Origin: Melocanna baccifera
Taxonomy: Eukaryota > Streptophyta > Magnoliopsida > Poales > Poaceae
Direction: 5' to 3'
Length of the DNA: 64,000 bases
Assembly (NCBI GenBank): GCA_036346265.1
Contig: CM070681.1
Span: forward strand, 4,650,001-4,714,000
The notes beneath the pieces were generated by a model. That model searched no databases, was not told the origin of the DNA, and saw only the letters and a list, made by a program, of their open reading frames with translations. The translations under genes were made by a program, and so were the position numbers. Position 1 is the stretch's first letter; every line of letters starts with the position of its first letter. Positions 12,505 through 24,954 of the stretch are shown here, piece by piece.

Positions 12505-14109
12505 GCATTACTGGGATTCTCTGATCGATGATCATGAGGCAAACACAAAGGACACGGGCCAAGATGGAATAAGAAGCATCCTACCATGTGCCATCAATCA
12601 TGCATGCATATATAATTATATATTCTATCGCAATATGCAGACGCTGAAAATTAAGTATAGCACTCTTGCATGTATATTCTTAGGGTAGCTAGTTATATTA
12701 GCTAACAATAGTGTCCATTTAATTAGTGAGTATATAAAAACTGTCGACCTGTCCCTTGCATGTGCACTTCCTCATGATCTGCCTGCTGGCCTATAGCTAA
12801 TTAAGCTAACTAGAATAATACATTGATACAGTGATCAGTGAGCTTTACGTTTTGACAGGCCGGTTGCTAAGTTCAAAAGTTTGGGTGACGCATTAATCGA
12901 TGGCTTAAGGGATGTCGTCATGGTTATCAAACAAATGTGTCATCGTATATAGACCAAAAGCTGGACTTGCTCCACTTGCATCACGTGAGACCTTTGCGAA
13001 TGAACCCTCACATATATACATATATAGTTGCATTAAGCTGATCAAGCCATCTCCTCATGCAAGCGTCTTGATTTTCTTTAAGCTAAGAGGGATCGTCAAA
13101 GACGATCTAGAAGAGCGCCATAATAGTAGTATTTTCGGCAGCTGTGGAGCAAAAGGATAGGCATGCAAATTAAAGGCTATTTTTGTTTGTTCGATTTGAC
13201 CCATGCATGCTTATCGTTGTACAAGTCGTAGCAATTAAGCGCGAGATTATCTTAGGGTTAGTTACATATGAGTCCAACTATGCTTATATCATCTGCAATA
13301 TTAGTTATTTCACCAAAGATGGATTAGTGGGCACATCAAGACTCGTTGATCATGACACTTAATTAGGAATTTAGATAAATCTCTCCATCCTTCATGCTGA
13401 GACAATTGCAGGAGTTGGATCCAAGCTGGAATCTAAATAGCCCCATCCTAGCCATATAGGTATGCAGTTGCAATTTACCCTTGGTGACGCCGAATTAAAG
13501 GGTATATTCATATTAGCTTTTGGTTTTGGTTTATAAATATATAGTAACAATTTGTAGAGAGAGACTCGCATACGATTTTAACTTATGTAAATGAAGTCAC
13601 TACAGTGTATATTATAATCAACTAGTAGACTTCGTTTCAAAAAGACATTTCGTTTGAAAACTAGGTACTATAGAAAAATTATTTACTATAAAAAAATAGT
13701 TTTAAGAAGTCAATACAAACAGGCTCAAAGTTTACCCTAATGTAGTGGAAGAACAGGCATGGCTAACGATCTCCCTCCATATTTTGTATATTTAGATCTG
13801 TAGTAATGTTATGCAACGGATGAGCTAGCTAGGTACCAGCTAGCTTAGGCAATTGTATACTTGTAGTTTATTCTTGTGGATAACTAGCAGCTAGCTAGCT
13901 AAGCATCAGAACATATATATTAATTGAACATATATATACATTATTATACATATTGAATAATATTTAGATTATCCTGCTAGTAGGTAGGGAGTGTCAAATT
14001 AACTAGCGGCACTAACGAGTGGGGTACATGACCTATTTAATCCATGCGTCAATGTCCGGCCGGCCTCCAGCCTCATACATACTAGTGTGTGTACATTGAG
14101 AGAAAAATG

Positions 14110-15450
14110 ATTCCATGTACTTCTGCTTGTTATATACTACTTAAATGATGTTATTATATTTTTTATCTATTTTAGTATACTTTAATGATGATTATAAGAT
14201 AGTACTCTAAAGTGAGATACATAAAAATTTTCATCAAAATTCACCTTTTATAGTATAATTTATGTATATACTCCTTTTATATATGAAATATATATATAGT
14301 AAAAAAAGACTCCAAAGAAAAATTTTAAACCAAATCGCATTGAAGTATTTTAGAATTATATTAAAGTATACCAGAAGTGACATATAAGTATATACTTATA
14401 TTATGAAGCATTTTCAATACTCCTAAAAGTACATACTCCCACATTCCAATATACTGCTTAAACGAATGTGTTATACCTCTTTGTCACTTTCGTATATTTA
14501 AATACTAGTTCTAAGGTACTCCAATGCGAAATAGTTGAAAATTTTTCATTGGAGTCCTTTATTTTTGTTGTATACTCTTTTTTTCATATATAAAAGAAGT
14601 ATATACATAAATTATGCTATAAAAAGTGAGCTTTAATGAATTTTTTTTGTGGAACTCACTTTGGAGTATCTTGTAATTATTATTAGAGTATATTCAAAAG
14701 AATAAAGAGATATAACTTGTTCATTTAAGCCGTATGATAAGTGAGAGTGCGTACTCCTAGCTAGAAATTTGAAATCATTTTCCTATACATATATATATAT
14801 ACACGCGTGTGTGCACACAAACATATAGGAAGCTTTTTTCGTACTCTCGGGAGTATATATTTTCACTTCTAATATACAACTTAAACAAATATTTTATGCC
14901 GGTTTATCACTTTCAGTATACTTAAATACTAATTATAAGATACTCCAATATGAATTGATTGAAAAATTTTCATCGGAGCCTTTTATTTTTGTTATATATA
15001 CTTTTTTATATATAAAGGGGTACATACACAAATTATGCTATAAAAGTGGATTTTGATGAAATTTTTCATAGAACTTATTTTGAAGTATCTTATGATTATT
15101 ATGAGAGTATGCTCAAAAGAGGTACATTAGAAGTATAAGTACATACTTTCAGGAATATAAAACCATATATATAATGGAGGGTGTGTACATGTAGTATACG
15201 AATATTTAAGACCATCTAAGTGGTATGAATAATTTTTCAGAGGTGATATGTATATTTTTTTCGATATACTCATTTTTATGTGTGTATATAAAGATATTTA
15301 TAAAATACGCTAAAAACTATGGATTCCTGTGCAATTTTTTCATATGGTTCATATTAAAGTATCTTATAATTAGTACACGAGTATATCCAAGATGATAAAG
15401 GAGTATTTCAAATTTGTTTTGGTGATATATTAAATGTGGGTGTAATTACA
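14110..15450. mobile_element. Cluster of three or four related foldback (MITE-like) elements
   Basis: Very AT-rich copies of about 270-330 bp sit side by side: roughly 14114-14420, 14429-14757, 14840-15160 and a more diverged 15190-15450. Each is largely palindromic. For example, the left half around 14180-14290 reads as the reverse complement of 14583-14700, sharing segments such as AAATTATGCTATAAA and GGAGTATCTT. The second copy has long imperfect ends that both run inward through a CTTAAAYGAA-like motif. No coding capacity. The family was not named. Confidence 0.65.
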
Positions 15451-16470
15451 CCTAAGTGTTAAAGATATTTTTCGTATATAAGAGAGAGAGCGAGACGTGT
15501 TGTCATGTTGATTTGGATCTTCAAATTAAGAGGACGATAGGGCTGGAAATTAAGGTCCTCTACCCTCTACATAATGTAATGTAAAACACATATCAGAAGT
15601 GCATAACTCATGGAGTTTTACAACCACGTATGCGTGATCTCTATAAGGTCAAACCAAATGAGGTTAGTGCATATATGTACCACCGTAGTACCTACTAGTT
15701 GTTGTTAGAATCCGAGATGATCTGTCCTTGTCCATCTTTGCAAGTACGCGTACTAATTAAGACATGAATTGATCAATTGAAGCGAGTGCCTTTTGATGAT
15801 CGAGGTAGCCTAGCTAGCTTGGGGAGGTGTGCCGTGTGCGAGTACACGTGAAGCATGCACGTGACCTCAATTAGACCGGCGTTAACTAGGAGCGGGACAG
15901 GGGAGATCGCCTTTGCTTCCACCGAACTCCCCTTATTTTGAGCTTCTTGGAGTGAGCTCCGGATCGTTTTTAAACTGTTGACTCGAGAAGCAGGAGCCGA
16001 AAGTCCCAAAATCTCGACCCGAAGTTTCCTGCACCGGGCGATGCTTTCGCGGGTCTCCAGGTTTGGCCCTCTTCTGCTGCTACGCTAAAGCGTCGGTCCA
16101 AACTTCCAACGCCGAACCCAGCCGACAAGTAGCCGGCCCACTCCTTTGGGCCGAAGATTTTGTGCGTCTGCCGGTGCGGGCCGTGCATATTAGATTTTCT
16201 GGAGCCGAAGCCCGTGCGGCCGACTTGGCCCATAGGGCGCTGCCCGCCCGGCGAGCCCACCACGCGCCGCGTGAAAGAATGGCCGTTGCCGTCGCGGTCC
16301 TCGTCACCGCAAAAGCGGGAAGCGACCAGCCGAACCTGCAAAAGCATCGCACCGGCACGGCCGAGTGGCCGAACCGGCAAATTCCGTCGAATCCGCGTGA
16401 GTGGCAGCATCGCCCCGCCGCGCAGTGCGAAAGCGCCAAGACACGCCCGTTCTCCACTGCAGCGGGCGCG
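15451..16470. other. 5' flank of the broken F-box gene
   Basis: AT-rich to about 15880, then GC-rich. The GC-rich part (15980-16470) is open in several frames because of composition and probably held the promoter and 5' leader of the F-box/DUF295 gene. No separate gene is supported. Confidence 0.4.
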
Positions 16471-16641
16471 ATGCCTGCGCCTCCTCCCGCGGTGGAGCCG
16501 GTCGCGGAACGCGACCGGGCCAACCTGTCCGAGATGCCGCTCGCGGAGGTGCTGCGGGGCATCCTCCCCTGCCTCCGCTCGCTCTACGCCTTCGCGGCCA
16601 TCTGGCGCCGTCTGCTTCGCGCCTCCACGGCCGACCTGTTC

Positions 16642-17661
16642 TTATTGGGAAATAGTCCTACATGATAACTATGAAAGAAAAAAACAACACAACTTATATA
16701 TGTGAAGAAACTCTCACCTATAAAACTAGTTTTTTGCCGGAGAAGATCTAATACTACTTATAAGATTGTTGCTTGAGGGTTTGCTTTGCAGGTAGCTCGT
16801 GGACTTAGTGTGTAGGGAGCACAACCCATTTAAGACCTGACTATCGGGAATGAACCTGATGGGACCTAGGTTGGAGGGATCAAATTCCAATATTTAGTAT
16901 CAGAGCTTATGTTCGTGTACACCTTAATCCATGTCGCGTTCGAGCTCACTAAGAAACGTTACCAACAACGGAGACATTCAGAAGATCGATGATGGGAGCG
17001 TGCCGAAGGCGTCAGCATACGAGAATAACATCTCCCTCCCGTATCTCATGCTCACGAGGAGCAACTACACGATTTAGGCTGTGAATATGAAGGTATTCAT
17101 GCGCGCTTAGGACATGTGAAATGTAATCGTGAATAAGGAGGTAAACGAGAGGTAAGATCAAATAACGATCGCGGCAATCTTTCTCGCGGTGAGTCCACTT
17201 GTTGGTAGCGGAAGAGAAACTCACGCCTTTCTTTGGATGCACGCGACATTGGATTTCTGTTTACGAGTGCAAAGGAATGATCAGAAGTAGCGCTTAACAC
17301 TCGTACACACACAGTTCCAATAGAGACTCAAAAGAACATGCAAGAAGATTTGTGCCGCACAAACTTCCGTCGGCTTTTCTGTTCTCCTCATCTGCTTTTA
17401 TTCAACAGAGAAATAGTTACATGTATTAGTGGCCAACTACAATTCTATTTCGACGGCACAACCCGAGAAGCTTATGCCATCCCACATTTTCTCTGGTCAC
17501 CACTTCTACCATGCACGCGAGAATAGCTAAACTTAGCTAACACATGCAGCTACATGACTTGGTAAAACAAACTGACGTGCAAACAAGTATAGCACCATAC
17601 AGGATACAACTCAAATACTAACATGCTACTAAAATACTAAGAAAATAAGATTAACACAACA
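16642..17661. mobile_element. Composite copia-derived insertion in the F-box gene
   Basis: The left part resembles a copia LTR end, then TATCAGAGC at about 16900 (a primer-binding site for initiator tRNA-Met). Next comes a decayed gag start on the plus strand from about 16933 (MSRSSSLRNVTNNGDIQK, later LPYLMLTRSNY) with stops. The right part, about 17339-17661, looks like another LTR in the opposite sense (plus-strand ends TGCAAG ... CACAACA). No clean target duplication was found, so the history is more than one event. Confidence 0.55.
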
Positions 17662-18279
17662 GTCCTCCCCCGCCTCCCGCCGCTCCTCCTCTGGCCCGCC
17701 TCCCGCCTCGTCCCCTTCTCCCCGCTCGTCCTCGCTCATCCGCAGCCCCTGTACTCCCGCGTCCCCGTCCCCGCGGACTCCACCCTCCTCTCCGCATCGC
17801 GCGGCCACCTCATCCTCCGCCACCGCGGCCCCTTGGATGACCTACTCCTCCTAGACGCCCTCACTGGCGTCGAGCGCTGCGCGCTCCCGCTCCCATCTCC
17901 GCGCTTCGCCTACCACTACGCCGCCCTCGCGCCTCCTCCTCTTCCACTCCAAGCACGCCTTCTTCTCCCTCCCTTTCCCCGAGTCCCCAAACCCCAACGC
18001 CCGCCTCGACTGGACCAAGTACAGCCTCCCTTGCGCCGCATCCTTCGTCACGGCCATCCTCGAATTCCGCGGGCGTGTCCTCGGCTTGACCGACCGCGCG
18101 CAGCTACTGGAGTTCCACCTTGGCGCCGACCCTCCGAACCAGGCCGTCCGGATGCTACCGACCACCGGCCTCCCGGACGCCACCACGTTTGACAGGTGGC
18201 GCTTCGGGCCCCATCTGGTCGCCCCCGGGGATCGGATGCTGCTGGTGCTCTTCATTCTGCGGTCGGCCATCGAGCTCGT

Positions 18280-21213
18280 TGTAACACCCCGTTTCTAGGG
18301 CGGTACTATCTTGCATCATCTCGCACTGCCAGATCGTTCAATCTGCGAGGCATCAGAATTGAGTGTACATCATAGCCAACATTTGCTCAAGAAAGTCAAT
18401 TTTATTACAATATAGTAACTTAGCAGCCGAAACTTACAACGAGATAGCAGCCCTTACAATACAGGAAATAAAAAGGCACCACAGGCAGGCCTGAGTGCAG
18501 AACAACCCTAAAATCAAACGTCATACTTGTCGTAAGCGCCTTCGTCTTCGTAGACTCCTTGATCTTGCGATGCACTTTCTGTTAAATTTTTGTTTGCAAG
18601 TATGAGTACAACCATCGTACTCAACAAGTCACATGTGGAAATGCTAAATAATTACATGCAAGGAATTTCAATAAACTGGGCATAGTGGTTCCATAATTTT
18701 ATGTGGATGCAGCTTTATTTCGTAAACATTTAGGGTTTAAAGAAAGCAAGAAACTCATATACTTTAAATAAATAAAGGGGGGTTTCTTTACTTGACTTTT
18801 TCCATAATATTACTGTTACTAAAACCATCAAAACCTTTTCAACCCTACTTATGCATCAACAACGGAATCACCCATTGAACATAGTTTCGTAAACCGGAAG
18901 CACGGTGTATCAAGATACATATGTGATTACTCCGAGGAGTTTGCCCAGCTTTACCCACAAGATTTCATAACTCCCGCGACAGAGTTAAGAAAACAAAGTT
19001 GTTCACTGCTCATTTCTTTATTTAACCTCTGCTCGGTAGACCTCCAGTACGGACCCGGGCATCCACTAGCTAAGTCGAATGTTTTTCTCCCGTCCTGAGT
19101 GGATCCTACCGGATTTGTATGATTTTACCCCTTCTCATACCAGATCCTTCCTCCTGTACATGCCTGGAGTGTTAAACCGATTTGAGCAGGTACTAAACCA
19201 GGATTGATGAATCAAACTTGTGGTTGAGCGATCACTATGTCCTTGCTGAGCATAAGAAACTTCGATCTATTGGGCCCACGCTACTTCAAACCATTTCCCT
19301 TTTTCTTTTTACACATTTTTCACTGCCCGACGACAGTGTAGCCATCACATAAGGTATCACTTTCTTTACTTTGTGGACTTTAATTTCACTTTTACAACAT
19401 AATTACTGGCAAAATGCCCTTGCTGAATGATATGAGATAATTGAATTGCATATACTACCATGCTTAAATTAAATAGTAAGGATAATAATTCTAGGTCTTG
19501 TCAAGGTGAATGTGGCTATTTAAAATAAATCGGGCTCTTGTCGGTGGTCGGAAGTAACTAATAACATGACATTTAACATTTATTTGTACACAAAATAACG
19601 ATGCACAAATAGCTTAATGAAAATACAGGTAAATAAATAATTAACGAAACTTGGATTCAAAATGTTCAAGAACATGCGACTTGCCTTGCGGAATGATCTC
19701 GATTAATTTGTATTTGTCGAAATCTTGAACTGGAGCCGATTCTTCTCCTCCTTGAATCGGTGGACTTGCGGCGTCGATGGCTAAGCGAAAATAAACGCAC
19801 GAATTAGGTCCGTATTCGAAGGATTGAATTTAGACCAAAAAGAAACAAAATAAACTCAAATAAAAAAATAAAAATCTAAATAAAAGGGTTTGGGATTTTT
19901 GGAGGCTGGGTATAGATAATTGAACCTTGGAAATGGATTTAGGGGCTTGAAATGGACAAAATGGATATATTTTTAGTTTTCGGGTCTGGGATGAACAGTA
20001 GCGGGCTTTCGGCACTGTTCATTGCGGATCTTGTACTGTTCAATACCGGACCCGTGAGCTACAGTTGTCTTCCTCCTCGGTTCACTGCGCTCGCGAGAAC
20101 AGAGGAAGGTGGCAGCGGGAATTGGCTAGGCTCCGGTATTTTGGGACGGGATAGGAGGGTAGAGGCGGGTATTTGGTGACTAGGGGAACTCATTTTAGGG
20201 GTCGGCAGCAGCTAGGGCTCCGGCGATCGCCGGCAGCGGCGCTCGCAAGTTTTTTCGGATTTTTGAATGGCAATTTGTGAATCGGGGTTAGCGAAGGGAT
20301 TGCTTCGGTTTTTGAGCATCACTAGAGGTAGAGGGACCTTGGGGGAGCGGCGGCTTGGTCAGGGAATGCCGGTGTTGGGCTGCCCACGGCGGCGTGCCAT
20401 GGCCGGCGGTGGTGCTCGAGGATGGAGCTGTGGGGGGCTCGGGAGCCACGGGAGGAGCTTGGGATGAATTTGGGATGTCCTAAGGAAGCTTCACACGAAA
20501 GCAATTGAATTATCATCGAGTGAATCGCCGAATTGAAAAGTTGAGCTAACCTCGGGCTTCCTTGCGGTTCTTGGCAGTGGAGGGGGCTCAGATCAATTGG
20601 GCGTAGCGGTGCATGTGCGCTTGGAGATGGAGGGGTCATGGGGCTTAAATAGCCGAGGGGAGGCGAATTTGGGGATGCCCTGGAACCGACGGGAAGGGAG
20701 CGGACGGAGCTTCGGAGAGGTCGGGGGGAACTCAGTGCTGGCGGTCAAGGGAAGGAACTAGCAACCTTGAAGAGTAAGTAGCGGTGGTCAAAGACACCTG
20801 GAGTCATCGGGTTGGCTTGAGCGGGTGAGGTGGTCGGCCGAGCGAAGAAAATTGGGCGACGGCGGGATATTTGGTCGTGCAGGTGATAGGCGGCATGGGG
20901 AAGGGTCTAGGGCTGACAGGTGTATGGCAGGTGTTGCGCACGGTCGCTTGACTTGGGTTGTTTGGTCAGAAGGCGGTGGAAGTCGCGAGATAATGCAGGT
21001 GGCGGCAAAACATCAGGCGACGGTGAATTTTTCGGGCAGCTACAGTACCGGTGCATAAGGATCGGTGGGAGGCGGTTCTGGCAGGGAATTGGGTCGAGCT
21101 GAGTCGCAATAGGTGCGGGATTAGCTGGGCTTGGGCTTGGAATAGCTAGGATTCAAAGAAAACCGAAAATTCAGATTTTTGACAAAAATCGGTTTTGTTT
21201 CATCCGTGTTGCA
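18280..21213 (-). mobile_element. Gypsy-type LTR (2.9 kb) inside the F-box/DUF295 gene
   Basis: It begins TGTAACACCCC and ends GTGTTGCA, near-perfect inverted ends, and interrupts the DUF295 frame. The interior has no reverse transcriptase, integrase or gag. It has the texture of the long LTRs of grass Gypsy elements: the 'GAGTAC ... GTACTC' block near 18600 runs in the opposite sense to that in the LTR at 52760, which suggests minus orientation. A clean 5-bp target duplication is not visible. Likely a solo LTR, possibly with one altered boundary. Confidence 0.6.
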
Positions 21214-21599
21214 GGCGGCGGTGAGAGTGAAGAAGGTGGCCGTGTACGGGCTTGACATGGCGCAGATGAGGTGGGAGGAGGTGGACGACATTGGAGCGTG
21301 CAGCTTGTTCGTGGACTGCGCCGGGAGGAGTGCTGTGGCGTGCGTGCATGTGGGGAACTGTAGCGTGGAGGAAACCGAGTTTACGTTGCAGCGCCTGGGC
21401 GCCATACCTGGAGGGCATTCCCGCCAGGGTGGGAGGCGCCGGGCGGTGCAGTGGATGGGCCGCTGCCATGGCCATCGCAGATATGGGTTTATCCGCGTCT
21501 CTTCTTTTGATGATGCGTGTAGCAAGACCAGTAACTACTATTATGTGGAACAACCAAATCTATATATTTGCTTATGTACTACTTGTTTGCAGTAGTATA

Positions 21600-21751
21600 A
21601 ATTACTGAGCATCTTACTTTTGTAGTGTTTGCTCTTTTATCAATTACTGAGCGTCTTACTTTTGTAGTGTTTGCTCTAGTGTCAATTACTGAGCATCTTA
21701 CTTTTGTAATGTTTGATGTAGTGTCAATTACTGAGCATCGTACTTTAGTAG
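21600..21751. repeat. 42-bp minisatellite, 3.6 units
   Basis: Units starting AATTACTGAGC begin at 21600, 21642, 21684 and 21726, the last incomplete. The first two differ at only a few positions. Confidence 0.9.
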
Positions 21752-22741
21752 TAATGCAGTGTATGGAGCAAAGACAGTGAGTGATTTTTTTAGCTGTTCT
21801 TCGCTATGATCTAACACTTGTCATCATAACAGCTCACATTATCATTCGTATCATATGGAAACACTAAGTATCAATAATATGCCTGATTATTTCTACTTCT
21901 ATTAATGTGAAAATTTGTGTCTGTGATCTCTTGTTTTGGAAATCTATGTGCTTCTCTTTTAAGATTACATGATATGGAATTTCTCACACTCTCCCTCAGT
22001 ATCATATTATGCAAATTTCCTTAGACTCCCCATTGTTGCACTGTATTGTTGTAGTTTACATATTTGGCATACAAAATTGCAATTTACAATCGTGCCATTT
22101 TGCTGTTCTGAAGTTCCTTTTACGGTTTTCTGTTAGGTATTTTTACCTGAATGTTGTATTCTGTATGGCTTCTGTCTGGAACAAAGCTGCATACTTAGGT
22201 TTTTAACCATGATCTTGTCATTACTCATTTACACATTTTTCAGTGAATGATCCACGACACTGCATTATTCTAAGTGTCAGATCCACACAAAAGGGTGAGA
22301 TCAGCTAGAACACCATAGTAAATACTCCTTACGGTGACATTCATAAATTTCACTCTCTATTTAGTCATCCAAAAAAAGAAATCTATCTCCATTCTCCAAC
22401 TTTCTTGATTGTTCTTGCATGAATGTTGGCTCATGTTCAGAAGCGTTAACGAACAAGAAAGGTGCTTAAAGAAACACCTAGTTTTGAAAGTAGCAAGCAG
22501 TTGTATTTCTTTCTGCATTGATACATGGAAGAAGATGTACATCAAAACGTGTCAAGAAGAGACGTAAGAGCACCCCCATGGAGAGGGATTACTACAAGTT
22601 CCATTGCAGGTTTTCCTGAGTTCTGCAATGACCTTCTTCTTCTAGCTGCAATATTTCCAAAATAGTTACAAGAAATGCGAAGATGCTCATTCTCATTGAG
22701 TTGGTGATGAAGAGATTCATGAAATCTGAATGTGGGTGTCA
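21752..22741. other. Intergenic / 3' flank of PRK
   Basis: AT-rich with no gene seen. The right part, up to 22741, should include the PRK 3' untranslated region. Confidence 0.5.
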
Positions 22742-24767
22742 CTAAACTTTTGCTGCTGCAGTAGGTGCACCAGCCTTCTCAGCAATGATCTGTTCATAGA
22801 GATCTCTAATCTTCAGTCCTACGATGGTTTGGAAGAGACCTGTTCCATTGTTGCTGCCTGGGAAGTCTGCATGCTTTAGCATTTGCTGTGTCACCTCTCC
22901 GTAGAACTTGGTTGAGAGGTTGCTTAGATGGCTTTCAACATAGATGAGTTCATCTAGTCTGTCAAATTGCCCATCCATCTCCAGCACCGATACCTGAAAA
23001 CATCAATCAAATGCTAAGCATGTACAGCTTTGGGTGAGCCAGAAGACGATTGACAGTTAGAATTAGCCTACCCAAGCGAATTGTAGATCACTAGTCTAAG
23101 AATGGTTTTGGAGTTTTTCGTCATACTTTGAACTACTAGCTAGAGTAGTTGTCAGTTTAGTTTCCAAGTAACAGATGTAGGTTTTGCTTGGGGGATGGAA
23201 AACGGTAAATAAGCCAAGATAAATTACCTCATGGCCAAAGTAAGTGTCTGGGCCATAGGCAAATTTGATGCCAGGATAAGAGCATGTAAGCTTTCTTCCG
23301 CAAGGGACCCAAGTGATGCTTGATCCTTCGTCAAAGAGGTAAGCTGGGCTGAAGTGCCTCACTCCTTCTTTCATGATCAATTTAACACGCAGCACCTTTC
23401 CTTCGTTGTCATCAGGAATCAGTTGGGTTGGCAGAACTTCAATCACAGCATCAGCGTATTGCTTCTGCGGGTCTGTCATACAAGTGGTAAGTATTGACAT
23501 GTCAAGTTTTATTGAGTTTCAATTATCAGTAATTTGATGTGGCATGTTCTTGTATATTTTTTTGGTTTATTTGGAAATAACTTGGCTGATTATAACATTA
23601 GTTCGCTAAAGGCAGTACCAATATAGGCATCAAAATCTGGTTTCCTGGATTCAATACTAGCCTTGATGCTTTCAAGGCTGTGCCCACGCTCTGCCATGTC
23701 CCTCTGCAAATGTGCCAGTGATTTGTTTAAGATAGAAAACAGCAGCACAATCCACTGTGTCATGACTCATGAGGAACAAGAAACATCTAAACCTTGCAGT
23801 CTTGCTGTTTAGATTACCTGAATTTTCCATGCAAACTTAACCTCGTCACTGATGTCTAAGTAGATGCTGAAATCTAGAAGGTCTCTCACACGTTCATCGA
23901 ACCTGGTTTAAAAATATAAAATAAATGGTGATGAGAAATTAGAAAATCATTCCTGCTGTTACAGCTTGAAAAACGATCATGTTGATTTCACTTGGGGAGA
24001 TGTTGGTTAACTCCTTAAGGCATCAGGGAATTGAAGATTTTGTGGAGATTGAATAAAAGTTGCTGCGGTATTGAATAAAAGTTGCTGCGGTGAGAAAGGT
24101 TTATGATAGCCATTTACCCAATAACTAATCGAATACTATGAAGAAACAAAAGTACAGACGCTAAATACTACAAGAAGGAAGAAGCATGGGGAGCATGGGG
24201 AGCATGGGGATAGTGAGCTCACATTGGGTGCAAACCCTCGATGACAAAAATCTTGGGGGGCTGGATGAGCTCCGGTGGGTCCAAGAGGCCGGTGACATGG
24301 TTGTAGATTGGCTTCTCAATAGCCTGTCCTTCTTTGATTGCCTTCACCTGCTCATACATGAGATCAAAGTTGTTTGCCCTTGGGTCCAGGGCGGTCACAC
24401 CTTTCTCCTTCCGCCCGGTTCTGTCCAAGGAATGGTAGTCATCAAGGCATATCACCGTTGTCGTGTCGCTGATGAGTGTGTTCGAGTCCGGGTTCCCACC
24501 CTTGGGTGGCTCTGCAGCACCACCAAACACACTGGTGAGCCGGCGCATGAAGGTGCTCTTCCCACATCCTGAGTCTGCTGCCAGTCCAATCACTACTGGT
24601 GTCTCGGCTGAGCATGAAACCTGAAAGGTTCTTCCTCCGTGCCTCGTGCTGCTACTCCTGTTGCTTCTGGTTGTGAAGAAGATGACTTCCTTTCTGAAGC
24701 CTGTGTTTGAGATGGTGGTGCATGGGGAGTGCAGGGAGGTGGTGGTGTGTAGGCTGCAGATTGCCAT
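22742..24767 (-). CDS. PRK: Phosphoribulokinase, chloroplast (5 exons)
   Basis: Calvin-cycle enzyme of the chloroplast stroma: ATP + ribulose 5-phosphate gives ribulose 1,5-bisphosphate, the Rubisco substrate. Exons (minus): 24767-24223, 23902-23818, 23703-23619, 23472-23228, 22993-22742, all GT-AG. Joined they give 1212 nt, 403 residues, the usual precursor length. A Ser/Thr/Arg-rich transit peptide runs to about residue 52 (QVSC-SAETP). The P-loop reads ADSGCGKST (about 65-72). Cys68 and Cys107 (in CLDDYHSLDR) match the thioredoxin-controlled pair of plant PRK. A second Cys pair sits in WVPCGRKLTC, the region used in the GAPDH/CP12/PRK complex. The start is the first ATG of the frame and gives a normal transit peptide. 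Intron 1 holds two short tandem duplications. The gene looks intact. Confidence 0.97.
24048..24091. repeat. 22-bp tandem duplication in PRK intron 1
   Basis: The 22-base unit starting ATTGAATAAAAGTTGCTGCG is repeated perfectly head to tail. A second small repeat, three GCATGGGGA units at 24184-24210, lies just downstream in gene sense from the exon 1 splice donor. Confidence 0.85.
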
Positions 24768-24948
24768 GTTTGCCTCCTGACCTTCGTTCCTGTTGGAGCT
24801 GCTCTTCCCTTCAAGCCTTGTGATTGAGACTTGAGAAGAGAGAGTTGGATGGAAGAATGGTGAGATAGAGCTAGAACAGGAGGGAAAGAAGATGGTGATG
24901 ATGTGGTATCCCTATTTTCATTTCTTTTCTGATGATATCAAGGGCAGC

Positions 24949-24954
24949 TTATAG
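24949..24954 (-). promoter_or_regulatory. Possible TATA box of PRK
   Basis: On the minus strand the sequence reads CTATAAGC about 180 bases upstream of the PRK ATG. The spacing would give a 5' leader of about 150 nt. Assigned by motif and position only. Confidence 0.4.

Larger units (their letters stand above)
9088..14100. other. Long intergenic region, no gene
   Basis: AT-rich DNA full of short palindromes (GATCGATC, GCTAGC, TATATA). It contains a 44-bp tandem duplication and two CT microsatellites, annotated separately. I found no open frame with recognisable protein character and no RNA gene. Confidence 0.5.
16471..21600 (+). pseudogene. F-box/DUF295 protein gene, broken into three pieces
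   Basis: Piece 1 (16471-16641) starts with ATG and encodes an F-box-like helix region (LSEMPLAEVLRGILPCLRSL ... IWRRLLRAS). Piece 2 (about 17664-18279) carries on with the DUF295-type body (LLLDALTGVERCALPLPSPR, then FHSKHAFFSLPFPES and later RAQLLEFHLGAD). It changes frame near 17935, a frameshift. Piece 3 (about 21214-21440) gives the C-terminal part (VYGLDMAQMRWEEVDDIG ... SLFVDCAGRS), open to about 21595. F-box proteins usually pick substrates for SCF ubiquitin ligases; DUF295 members are a large grass family. The pieces are parted by retroelement DNA at 16642-17661 and 18280-21213. Order, strand and content of the pieces argue for one ancestral gene. It cannot make a full protein as it stands. 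Confidence 0.8.

Noticed and set aside
21600..21751. CRISPR-like evenly spaced repeats
   Set aside because: Units are contiguous without spacers in a plant nuclear context; a minisatellite.
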